This document shows, in pieces, positions 5,668-12,272 of a stretch of 23,963 nt of DNA. The first letter of the stretch is position 1. Every line of letters starts with the position of its first letter. A model generated the notes under the pieces. The model saw only the letters and a list, made by a program, of their open reading frames with translations, did not search any database and had not been told where the DNA came from. The stretch spans positions 1-23,963 of the IMG/VR virus record IMGVR_UViG_3300043446_005449; one strand, given 5' to 3'. A program made the translations under genes and the position numbers. Origin of the DNA: a virus.

Positions 5668-8502
5668 TTATGCGAAATTTTGTACGTATGATCCGTAAAT
5701 ATAGTCTATTCCACCAGCGGTATAGACAACGAATGTGTAAATATCGTGCTTATTTGCAGTTGCGGTCCAGGTTGGAGTTACACCACCTGACCATTGAACA
5801 TTCGCTGGCCAAGTTGCAGTTGCTCCACCACCTGCTGCCTGTTTAAGTCTTAGAACATAAGTTGCACCATTTTTAGTATTTGAAAAGGTAAATGTGTAGG
5901 CCCCAGCTGTAGTAGTTGCTGCAACTGATTGTACGTTACTATCATTCCAATCAATATTTACAGTACCCGCAGCAGTTAAACCTTTATCATTAGCTTCTGA
6001 ATAGCCTTGACCTACAATTTTAAGATTTTGTACATAAGCTGTATTATCTGCATCTGCTGTAATACCAGTACCACCCAAAATAACTGAGTTACTCTTTGAA
6101 TCTATTGCATTATTAGATCCACCAACAATTGCTGAGTTTTCTGCAATATTACCAGCATCTTGTATTGAATTATTGTATCCAGCTAAAATACCTGCACGTT
6201 TTTGACCTATATTATTTTGTCTACCTGCAAGAATACCAGCGGTTTGAGCGTTCGTATAAACATTATTCGCTGCACCTCCAGCAATTATTGAATATCTAGC
6301 ATCATTATAAAATGAATTTTCAAGACCCCCAACAATTGTGGTACAATAACCATTATTATTATTACCTTGACCGCCAAAGATCCATTCAAGATAACTTGCT
6401 GAACCAAGACCAGGATTACCTAATGTATTTTGATAACCTCCAAAAATTTGAGAATAACCATAATTGTTTTGTAAACTTGTAATAGTATTTTGATATCCAC
6501 CGTAAATTCCAAGAAATGGTCCGCTTGACTGAATTTGATTTACACTACCGCCTATGTTTACATTACCAAGTCCACTTGTACTAGAGATTGTATTACTTGG
6601 ACCAGAGATAAGTTGACTTGCAACAATTACTTGACCTCCATCATTTGCTGTTAATCTATCAGTTCCATTTGTTTTAAGAATAATTGATCCGCTAGCATCT
6701 TCTGTTATAATGTATAATCCGCTAGTACCTCTGTGTCTAATTTCACTAACCGCATCTGCACCAGTATTTTTACGAATAATTCTTAATCCATAATCAGAGT
6801 AGGTTGAGTCACCAACCAGATCAACATAACTATTACCGTTACCGCTTCGACTTGTACCAATTTCAAGATGACAATCCTCAGTGTTAACTCCAGCTATTCT
6901 TAATTGAGTATCTGATCCGGTTGCTTCAAATGTTAATTGAGTTTCACCATCGATTACACCAGATGTGCCAGTTGCGGTTAGGACATTATTATTAGTATTG
7001 TTATTAATGACTACACCCGTACCTGTACCACTAGTACCCGAAGTTCCACTTGAACCTGCGGCTCCTGTAGCACCCGAAGTTCCAGAAGTTCCTGAAGAAC
7101 CTGATGTACCTGCCGCTCCTGTAGCTCCCGATGTTCCACTAGTTCCACTAGATCCTGCTGCACCTGTTGCTCCTGAAGTGCCTGATGTACCAGAAGAGCC
7201 GGCAGCGCCAGTAGCTCCTGAAGTACCTGAGGTTCCACTTGAACCTGCTGCACCGTCTGCACCTGAGGTACCCGAAGTACCACTAGATCCAGCAGCACCG
7301 GTTGCTCCGGAAGTACCCGATGTTCCTGAAGAACCTGCAGCACCCGTAGCACCAGAGGTTCCACTTGAACCGGAAGTTCCAGAAGGAGTTGTGGTAATTA
7401 TGAATAGAACTTGATTGTTATTCGAGAAAGAATGCGTTGAAGTTACCAAAGAGACTCCATAAGTATAATAGGTTGAGTTATCAGTTTTTGAAGTGATTGT
7501 CCAAGTTTGATAATTCGCCTGATTGCTTTGATCTTGTATTGTAAAGACTGTGCCGATCCCAAGATTACCTAAGAAAATATCAACGTTATTGGTTAAGGCA
7601 TCAGTGTCGCTAATGTTTATTGAGGTAGCGCTTGACTGTGTTGCATTATTCCAAAGTAGATGACCACTACCTGGATCACCAGAGGTTGCCGCAGTATCTG
7701 ATTGATAATTAAAGAATGAGTTAGATAGACCGCTTGTTCCGGATGTGCCTGATGTACCAGAAGAGCCTGCTGCACCTGTAGCACCTGACGTTCCACTAGA
7801 ACCTGAAGTACCTGATGAACCAGCAGCGCCATCTGCTCCACTAGTTCCAGAAGTTCCACTTGAACCAGCTACACCGGTTGCTCCTGAAGTACCTGAAGTT
7901 CCCGAAGAACCTGCTGCTCCAGTTGCACCTGATGTACCACTTGTTCCAGAAGAACCCGCAGCGCCTGTTGCTCCGCTTGTTCCTGAAGTTCCCGAAGAAC
8001 CTGCAGCACCAGTTGCGCCTGAGGTACCAGAAGTACCTGAGCTACCTGCTGCTCCGGTTGCTCCACTAGTTCCACTAGAACCCGAAGTACCGCTTGAACC
8101 TGGGGCACCTGAGGCTCCTGAAGTTCCTGATGAACCACTAGTTCCTGATGAACCTGTGGCTCCGCTTGTTCCACTCGAACCACTAGTACCTGAGCTACCC
8201 GCTGCGCCTGTAGCACCCGAGGTACCTGAAGTACCAGAGCTACCAGCCAGACCTGAAGTAGGACCTGTCCAATTACCTGCATTATCAATTACTTGGCCAT
8301 AGCCATCGACTGAGTAAGAGACTGCGTCTAGAGTTGCGGCGGTTATGTGAACATCAGTTGTGCTGACCTCGATTGGAATTTCAACTCCTAATCCATCAGT
8401 TAATGGTTGTAAAGTTCCATCCACCCCTGATGTTCCAGCGGTTCCAATACCGACTAGTGATTTATAGGTTTGATAGATTCTTTGGTTCTGTAGATTTGCC
8501 AT
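5668..8502 (-). CDS. Collagen-like and YadA-head-like tail fibre
   Basis: A 944-aa modular fibre. Residues 1-85 form an N-terminal adaptor. Residues about 85-257 and 372-494 are long runs of Gly-X-Y triplets dominated by GSS, GTS, GAT and GAA units, the pattern of a collagen-like triple helix. A non-repeat domain of about 115 residues separates the two blocks. Residues about 640-820 contain repeated IxGGxxN units (IFGGYQNT, IVGGLENS, IIAGGAANN, IVGGSNNA), like the left-handed beta-roll head of YadA-type trimeric adhesins. The C terminus (about 860-944) is Trp/Thr-rich and resembles a phage fibre end cap. The protein is presumably trimeric and involved in host recognition. The many Gly-X-Y repeats may allow changes in length. 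Confidence 0.88.
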   Translation of the reverse strand: MANLQNQRIYQTYKSLVGIGTAGTSGVDGTLQPLTDGLGVEIPIEVSTTDVHITAATLDAVSYSVDGYGQVIDNAGNWTGPTSGLAGSSGTSGTSGATGAAGSSGTSGSSGTSGATGSSGTSGSSGTSGASGAPGSSGTSGSSGTSGATGAAGSSGTSGTSGATGAAGSSGTSGTSGATGAAGSSGTSGTSGATGAAGSSGTSGTSGATGVAGSSGTSGTSGADGAAGSSGTSGSSGTSGATGAAGSSGTSGTSGTSGLSNSFFNYQSDTAATSGDPGSGHLLWNNATQSSATSINISDTDALTNNVDIFLGNLGIGTVFTIQDQSNQANYQTWTITSKTDNSTYYTYGVSLVTSTHSFSNNNQVLFIITTTPSGTSGSSGTSGATGAAGSSGTSGTSGATGAAGSSGTSGTSGADGAAGSSGTSGTSGATGAAGSSGTSGTSGATGAAGSSGTSGTSGATGAAGTSGSSGTSGTSGATGAAGSSGTSGTSGTGTGVVINNNTNNNVLTATGTSGVIDGETQLTFEATGSDTQLRIAGVNTEDCHLEIGTSRSGNGNSYVDLVGDSTYSDYGLRIIRKNTGADAVSEIRHRGTSGLYIITEDASGSIILKTNGTDRLTANDGGQVIVASQLISGPSNTISSTSGLGNVNIGGSVNQIQSSGPFLGIYGGYQNTITSLQNNYGYSQIFGGYQNTLGNPGLGSASYLEWIFGGQGNNNNGYCTTIVGGLENSFYNDARYSIIAGGAANNVYTNAQTAGILAGRQNNIGQKRAGILAGYNNSIQDAGNIAENSAIVGGSNNAIDSKSNSVILGGTGITADADNTAYVQNLKIVGQGYSEANDKGLTAAGTVNIDWNDSNVQSVAATTTAGAYTFTFSNTKNGATYVLRLKQAAGGGATATWPANVQWSGGVTPTWTATANKHDIYTFVVYTAGGIDYIYGSYVQNFA
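7021..7387 (-). repeat. Distal collagen-like coding repeat block
   Basis: About 120 consecutive Gly-X-Y triplets at residues 372-494 of the fibre, built from units of the type GSSGTSGTSGATGAA. The protein repeat is nearly perfect while the codons for Gly, Ser, Thr and Ala vary from unit to unit, so the DNA repeat is degenerate. The opposite strand is also open here and encodes Val-Pro-Glu-rich nonsense. Confidence 0.85.
7731..8251 (-). repeat. Proximal collagen-like coding repeat block
   Basis: About 170 Gly-X-Y triplets at residues 84-257 of the fibre, the longer of the two blocks, with the same SS, TS, AT and AA alternation as the distal one. Codons are again mixed between copies. The two blocks flank a unique domain, so recombination between them could remove or duplicate that domain. 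Confidence 0.85.
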
Positions 8503-8510
8503 CTGTGATT

Positions 8511-8714
8511 TTATTTTTTAAGTTTCTTGATTTCTAACCAATATTTGTAGGATACCAGTATACTAGCAAGTATAGAAACTGCGTAAAATGCTATTTTAAT
8601 ATCGGTTTCTAGGGATGTCATTGAGATTGCGGCAGTTGTGGCATTTAGATAAGTGACTGGTTCCTTAGCCATTGAATCAGCAATATAAGCTACTGTGTCA
8701 GTTAAGTTCTTCAT
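8511..8714 (-). CDS. Single-membrane-segment protein, possible holin
   Basis: A 67-aa protein with a hydrophobic stretch at residues about 40-58 (IAFYAVSILASILVSYKYW) and a Lys-rich end (EIKKLKK), which would keep the C terminus in the cytoplasm. A small Ala/Thr/Ser-rich segment precedes it. Size, one clear membrane segment, basic tail and position among late genes fit a small holin that opens the inner membrane for lysis. No endolysin is in the window, so the role is a guess. It starts 2 nt after the preceding 63-aa gene ends and lies 8 nt before the fibre gene. Confidence 0.6.
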   Translation of the reverse strand: MKNLTDTVAYIADSMAKEPVTYLNATTAAISMTSLETDIKIAFYAVSILASILVSYKYWLEIKKLKK

Positions 8715-8716
8715 GC

Positions 8717-8908
8717 TTAATCTTCATTTTTGGTCCAAGGAATAACTCCTAATGATTTAGCAGCTTCATCAATTGAATTAAATTCTTGATAGCCCATTGC
8801 TTTGGATTCTTCAGTTTCTGGCATATCAACTTCACGTAAAACACATCTTTCTATTGGTAAATCAATAGTTTGCCAATCTCCTGGCGCTTTATAAATTTTG
8901 TATAGCAT
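8717..8908 (-). CDS. Hypothetical small protein
   Basis: A 63-aa soluble protein (MLYKIYKAPGDWQTIDL...) that is acidic in its middle and ends with EFNSIDEAAKSLGVIPW and a charged tail. The family is not recognised. It is packed between the 165-aa virion-type gene and the holin-like gene with only a few bases on each side, which supports it as a real late-operon gene. The ATG is preceded by an A/T-only leader without Shine-Dalgarno. Confidence 0.6.
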   Translation of the reverse strand: MLYKIYKAPGDWQTIDLPIERCVLREVDMPETEESKAMGYQEFNSIDEAAKSLGVIPWTKNED

Positions 8909-8928
8909 ATTATTTAATTTATTTTTAC

Positions 8929-9426
8929 TTAATTACAATCGCCCCATTTTAGAGCACTTATATTCCAAATATCTGGAAAGGTATTCCAAACTGCACATTC
9001 ATTGGGAACTGTGGTGAGATAGACAACGCTCTGTGAGTCTTCATTATCGCTCACATAGACAACAGGGGTAATTTCATCGGTGCCATTATCCAAGAACATT
9101 TGACCCCGGTCAATTAGGACTCCTGGATCCGGATCTAGACTTGGTGCATCAATCGCCCAAAGTTCGTAGTCCCAGTTGCCAGCCTCGCGTAGAGAAACCA
9201 TGCCATTGAGTGGATCCTCACTCTGATTATCCACCAGATCAATAGAGAACTTGGTGTATCGAGTATTCTGAACCAGGATGTTTGGCACTACTGAGATTGG
9301 TACTCGTGCAAAACCATTGGTGAATATGAATAAGAAGTTATTGCTACCCCAAGGATTATTCTCTACCGCAAGTGTGTTTACGTAGATAATTATTGAGTTT
9401 TGTTCTAAATTGTTTAGATTAATCAC
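8929..9426 (-). CDS. Putative virion protein with GTG start
   Basis: A 165-aa protein rich in Asn, Asp, Val and Trp, with alternating polar/hydrophobic strands, consistent with a beta-rich structural domain. The family is not named with confidence, but the position after the tail-tube-like gene suggests a tail or decoration role. The frame opens at GTG (9426-9424), and the codon immediately upstream is a stop (TAA). No ATG lies in the first part of the protein, so GTG is the best start. TATATCTAA lies 21 nt upstream, and the terminator of the preceding gene lies before that. This suggests a new transcript begins here. Confidence 0.66.
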   Translation of the reverse strand: MINLNNLEQNSIIIYVNTLAVENNPWGSNNFLFIFTNGFARVPISVVPNILVQNTRYTKFSIDLVDNQSEDPLNGMVSLREAGNWDYELWAIDAPSLDPDPGVLIDRGQMFLDNGTDEITPVVYVSDNEDSQSVVYLTTVPNECAVWNTFPDIWNISALKWGDCN

Positions 9427-9447
9427 TTAAATTTCCCTTATTTAATC

Positions 9448-9456
9448 TTAGATATA
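9448..9456 (-). promoter_or_regulatory. TATATCTAA element before the 165-aa gene
   Basis: Minus-strand TATATCTAA, located between the terminator at 9485-9516 and the GTG start at 9426. A promoter here makes sense because transcription from the capsid/tube genes should end just upstream. This copy is the best positional argument that the 9-mer is a promoter element. Confidence 0.5.
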
Positions 9457-9484
9457 CAAAAGCTGCCAGTTGACACAGCTAAAC

Positions 9485-9516
9485 AAAAAAAGGGTCCCGC
9501 ACGAAGCAGCAACCCT
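9485..9516 (-). terminator. Rho-independent terminator after the tube gene
   Basis: On the minus strand AGGGT pairs with ACCCT (outer stem 9512-9516 with 9491-9495), with further imperfect pairing inside and a TTCG-containing loop. Seven T residues follow immediately (9491-9485 as read on the minus strand). It lies downstream of the 177-aa tube-like gene and before the next gene's start. Confidence 0.85.
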
Positions 9517-9539
9517 CTCTTTGTTCCTAAGGTATAGGA

Positions 9540-10073
9540 TTAGGTAGTTACAATTGTAAGACCACCACTGATTACGTTAGCAAGAGTGTCATCCAATGGA
9601 ACCATAGGAGCAGGCTCTTGACCTTGTAGAGTGATAGTGTATCCGTTAAGATCACCAACTGCAGTTCCGGTAGCACCAGAACCAGCTGACATAACGCAAC
9701 CACGAACGTTACCCATTAACCAAGAAGTATTGTTGTTGTCAACAAAGACAACGCGTAGATCACGGTTTTGAGCAAGAAGTAGGATTTGATTACGTTTTGC
9801 AGCATCCAATTTTTGGAAGATTGCAGTCAATTCTGGTTGGTAGAACACGCTCCCATTAGCGTTAGAAACGTTAATAGATTCAGTAACAGATGCTGTATCT
9901 TTTGGAAGATAGAATTGATAGAAAGTACCGGTACCGGCAATTCCACTAACTTCACCTGCTGTTTCAGTTACGGTTACACCGTTCCAATCTCCAGCAAATA
10001 CGTACATCTCTTTCACACCACCTAGACCATTGATACAGTCTAAAGCAATTATGTCGTTAATTAAACAAGCCAT
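9540..10073 (-). CDS. Putative major tail tube or abundant virion protein
   Basis: A 177-aa protein beginning MACLINDIIALDCINGLGG. It is strand-rich with few charged residues, and it has a central helix with QPELTAIFQKLDAAKRNQIL (residues 78-97). Such small proteins directly after the capsid gene are often the tail tube or another abundant structural protein. It is bracketed by a stem-loop after the capsid gene and a strong terminator after its own stop. This bracketing suggests separate dosage control and high expression. I see no sheath gene nearby. A second capsid or decoration protein is the main alternative. Confidence 0.66.
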   Translation of the reverse strand: MACLINDIIALDCINGLGGVKEMYVFAGDWNGVTVTETAGEVSGIAGTGTFYQFYLPKDTASVTESINVSNANGSVFYQPELTAIFQKLDAAKRNQILLLAQNRDLRVVFVDNNNTSWLMGNVRGCVMSAGSGATGTAVGDLNGYTITLQGQEPAPMVPLDDTLANVISGGLTIVTT

Positions 10074-10098
10074 TGTGTTTTGAGATTTTTTTTAGTTT

Positions 10099-10130
10099 AA
10101 GAGAGGGGAGCGGTTAGACTCCCCTTTCTT
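10099..10130. terminator. Stem-loop between capsid and tube genes
   Basis: AAGAGAGGGGAG (10099-10110) pairs with CTCCCCTTTCTT (10119-10130) at 11 of 12 positions, with an 8-nt loop. On the minus strand it follows the capsid gene but has no clean T-run after it. On the plus strand it is followed by GGTTTTTATT. It may be a partial terminator, an mRNA-stabilising hairpin at the 3' end of the capsid message, or a block to antisense transcription. Confidence 0.65.
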
Positions 10131-10138
10131 GGTTTTTA

Positions 10139-11068
10139 TTAGTCTAGAGTTGATACGAATTGAGACGCGTAAACTGCAGTACCTAAACGGAATTTAGCCA
10201 TGAAGTTAACGATATCTTGTGAAGGATCGTAGTAGAACTTGAACTTATCTTGGTCATCAAGTAGGCCTGTTCCGAAGAAAGCATACTTTTTAGGACCCAA
10301 GAAAATCGCAGCGTTATCATCGATACCACCAGCAGCAAAGATAGTTACGTTAGTACCAGGCCATACGAATGAGCTAGCACCCATAACACCAGCAGCGTTA
10401 GAGATATTAGGATATTGAGCGATGATCGCGTTTCCTTTAGCTTGAAGAGCTTGAACAGCGATTGAGTAGTTAGAGTACGACATGTACATAACTAGATCAT
10501 CTTCTTGCTTAAGAGCGTTAGTCAAAAGACCGATAAGACCCCAAATTTGATCTTCAGCAGTAGCAACTGTCAAAGGACCAACGAAAGCTGAACCGTCGAT
10601 AGCGCCGTTAGCAACGTTTAATTGAGACATAAGACCGTCTAGGTTTCCACCATCACCTTGCCATACAGTGTTTTCAATGTATTGAGCGATGTTGTTTACT
10701 TTGTTGTCAGCGATCATTTTTTCAAATGGAACTGATTCCAAGTAAGCAGATGGAGAAAGTTGGCTAGACAACCAGTAAGTTCTTAGATCTTCTGGGCAAA
10801 GTTGCTCTTTCAACATTTTTGATTGAACTACTAAATCAATTTGAGAGAAGTTAGTAGAGTTTGAACCGGTTTGACCAGCTCCGAATCCACAAGTTGAATC
10901 TTTGATATCAACAGTAGAGTTTAGAACGTTTATTGCTGTGGTCCCAGCTGTTAAGCCAGCACGCAAAGTCAACATGTTCACTGAGTAGCTCTTCAAAAGA
11001 GCAGCACTGATCAGGTCTGTAGACAACTGGTCGGTGTAAGTGCTTAATCCTGATAAATTAAATGACAT
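10139..11068 (-). CDS. Major capsid protein, HK97-type fold
   Basis: A 309-aa protein. The N-terminal arm (residues 1-55) leads into a region with NSTNFSQIDLVVQSKMLKEQ (about 70-89), like the E-loop or P-domain strands of HK97 capsids. A long spine-like helix follows (VNNIAQYIENTVWQGDGG), then an A-domain. The C-terminal part has GPKKYAFFGTGLLDDQDKF and VNFMAKFRLGTAV, the usual closing strands of these proteins. Length and neighbours (scaffold just upstream, tube downstream) agree. It would form the icosahedral shell. The ATG is preceded by ATCTAATTAATC, nearly the same leader as the gene at 15140. A stem-loop follows the stop. Confidence 0.88.
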   Translation of the reverse strand: MSFNLSGLSTYTDQLSTDLISAALLKSYSVNMLTLRAGLTAGTTAINVLNSTVDIKDSTCGFGAGQTGSNSTNFSQIDLVVQSKMLKEQLCPEDLRTYWLSSQLSPSAYLESVPFEKMIADNKVNNIAQYIENTVWQGDGGNLDGLMSQLNVANGAIDGSAFVGPLTVATAEDQIWGLIGLLTNALKQEDDLVMYMSYSNYSIAVQALQAKGNAIIAQYPNISNAAGVMGASSFVWPGTNVTIFAAGGIDDNAAIFLGPKKYAFFGTGLLDDQDKFKFYYDPSQDIVNFMAKFRLGTAVYASQFVSTLD

Positions 11069-11074
11069 GATTAA

Positions 11075-11080
11075 TTAGAT
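11075..11080 (-). promoter_or_regulatory. ATCTAA element before the capsid gene
   Basis: Minus-strand ATCTAA, 6 nt before the capsid ATG, within the leader ATCTAATTAATC. Leader and spacing match the copy before the gene at 15140 except for one base. Confidence 0.35.
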
Positions 11081-11090
11081 TTTTTTAGTT

Positions 11091-11681
11091 TTATTTTACG
11101 AATTCTTTGCGTAGCTCTTTTAATGCTGCTACTTTAGCATCGATGGCATCGAATTTGGTTTCGATTTCACCAGTTTTTGGGATCTTTGTTGCAGCGGGTG
11201 CTTTAGCAAATTTCTCCATTTTTGTTTTCATGGCTCCCATTTCCTCTTTAACCTTAGAAATTTCAGCAGCGCATTCTTCGATTGCAGCGAATAGCATTGC
11301 CATTTTTTCTTCGATCTTAGCGGCAACTTCGTCCTTGATTGGAGTCTCTGTTTCTTTTGTTACTTCAACTTCAGTTTCTTCAGCCATAGCTGCAGGGATA
11401 GCTGCAACTTCTTCACCTTCAGCTACTTCGGCTTCAGAGGTAGCAATTTCAGAGATCATGCCATTAGCATCAACTTTTACTTTTGTACCGTCTTCTAGTT
11501 CATGGTAACCTTCGGGTGCTGGTGATTTTGTTCCGTCTTCGGCAACAATCGACACAGGGAATCCAACTTCGAGTTTCTCAACCTCAATGATCGTTCCGTC
11601 TTTTAACTTAGCCGTTTCAAATTTGATAGGCATGTTTAGGACTTCGCGGATTTGGTTCAGTTTTAACTTGTAGTTTGACAT
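11091..11681 (-). CDS. Scaffold-like head assembly protein
   Basis: A 196-aa protein. Residues 20-82 hold spaced DGT motifs (KLKDGTIIEVE, AEDGTKSPAPEG, LEDGTKVKV), a small strand-rich N-terminal domain. A very acidic linker (82-115) follows, then a predicted coiled coil (about 115-196) rich in Glu, Lys and Ala. Domain plan, size and position immediately before the capsid gene match scaffold proteins of Bacteroidota phages. It would guide capsid shell assembly and then be cleaved or expelled. The start at 11681 is used here; an internal Met at residue 17 (MPIKFETAKLKDG) is a plausible alternative start. It is the first minus-strand gene after plus-strand island B. Confidence 0.78.
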   Translation of the reverse strand: MSNYKLKLNQIREVLNMPIKFETAKLKDGTIIEVEKLEVGFPVSIVAEDGTKSPAPEGYHELEDGTKVKVDANGMISEIATSEAEVAEGEEVAAIPAAMAEETEVEVTKETETPIKDEVAAKIEEKMAMLFAAIEECAAEISKVKEEMGAMKTKMEKFAKAPAATKIPKTGEIETKFDAIDAKVAALKELRKEFVK

Positions 11682-11910
11682 TCCGTTCCGATTTTTTTAA
11701 TAGAGTTTAACCTCTTGATCTTAAATAGCAATTAATTGCCCTATGACATTTCCTAGTGCAAATTTTTTGGGTACTATAATCCTATAGCAAGTAGACGGTT
11801 CGGAATAAGGAAGCGGGAGGTATACTCCGACCTGCGAGCGGGTTTGGGATCTAAATATTTTTGGCCAAATTTGATGAAAAATGGTACCTTATCTTTATTA
11901 AAGAAGACTA
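11682..11910. other. Divergent intergenic region with promoters
   Basis: Scaffold is transcribed leftwards and the 111-aa gene rightwards from this 229-nt gap. It holds the plus-strand module at 11860-11897, described separately, and another plus-oriented GGTACTATAATC at 11770-11781 that resembles its second block but lacks the first. A G-rich stretch (11805-11850) with a short GGAG/CTCC hairpin follows. No tRNA or ORF of substance is seen. Confidence 0.4.
11860..11897 (+). promoter_or_regulatory. Plus-strand promoter-like module 2
   Basis: TTTGGCCAAA at 11860-11869 and GGTACCTTATCTTTA at 11883-11897, with the GGTA 28 nt before the ATG at 11911. This is the best-conserved copy of the module found before four plus-strand genes. 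It starts plus-strand island B. Confidence 0.62.
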
Positions 11911-12246
11911 ATGACACACGAAGAAAAACAAAATCGAATCGCTGAAGCTTTAACCATGTTACATGATAATTCATGGACAGATTTAGAATTAGAAGAATCA
12001 TTAGATTATGCATCTGATGAATTTGTTGATACTATATTACTTGAAATATTTAAGTGTTTTTGTAGATCAGAACATGTAAATGGTATAGCAGAAGGTCGTT
12101 CAATTATTGAAGATGAATTATTATCTGAGGACGAACGTGATATGATATGTGTTTTAACTAGATTTAAACATTTTTTTAGTGGTTATCTTGAGGGAGTAGT
12201 CGAAGCTTATATGAAAAATTTACAGGCCAAAGAAGAAAAAAAGTAG
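11911..12246 (+). CDS. Hypothetical acidic helical protein
   Basis: A 111-aa protein, strongly acidic and all-helical in appearance (MTHEEKQNRIAEALTMLHDN...), with two Cys residues near position 50 and a basic C-terminal tail (LQAKEEKK). I do not recognise it. It is the first gene of island B, 26 nt before the helicase gene, whose promoter-like module overlaps its last codons. Its small size, acidity and place before a helicase would suit a partner or regulator of that enzyme, but this is an inference. Confidence 0.66.
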   Translation: MTHEEKQNRIAEALTMLHDNSWTDLELEESLDYASDEFVDTILLEIFKCFCRSEHVNGIAEGRSIIEDELLSEDERDMICVLTRFKHFFSGYLEGVVEAYMKNLQAKEEKK

Positions 12247-12260
12247 TATATTATCTTTAT
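12225..12260 (+). promoter_or_regulatory. Plus-strand promoter-like module 3
   Basis: GGCCAAA at 12225-12231 lies inside the 3' end of the preceding gene. AGTATATTATCTTTAT at 12245-12260 overlaps its stop. The spacing equals that of module 2 and the distance to the helicase ATG at 12273 is also 28 nt. The helicase may therefore have its own promoter inside the operon. Confidence 0.58.
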
Positions 12261-12272
12261 AACAAAAGCACA

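Noticed and set aside
6965-8302. Long plus-strand ORFs rich in Val-Pro-Glu opposite the fibre gene
   Set aside because: They are antisense shadows of the Gly-X-Y repeat, whose complement stays open in a periodic frame. They have no start context or promoter of their own.
11770-11865. Small RNA gene from GGTACTATAATC to the T-rich run before 11861
   Set aside because: The first promoter block is missing and only a 4-bp hairpin (GGAG/CTCC) can be found, so there is too little support.
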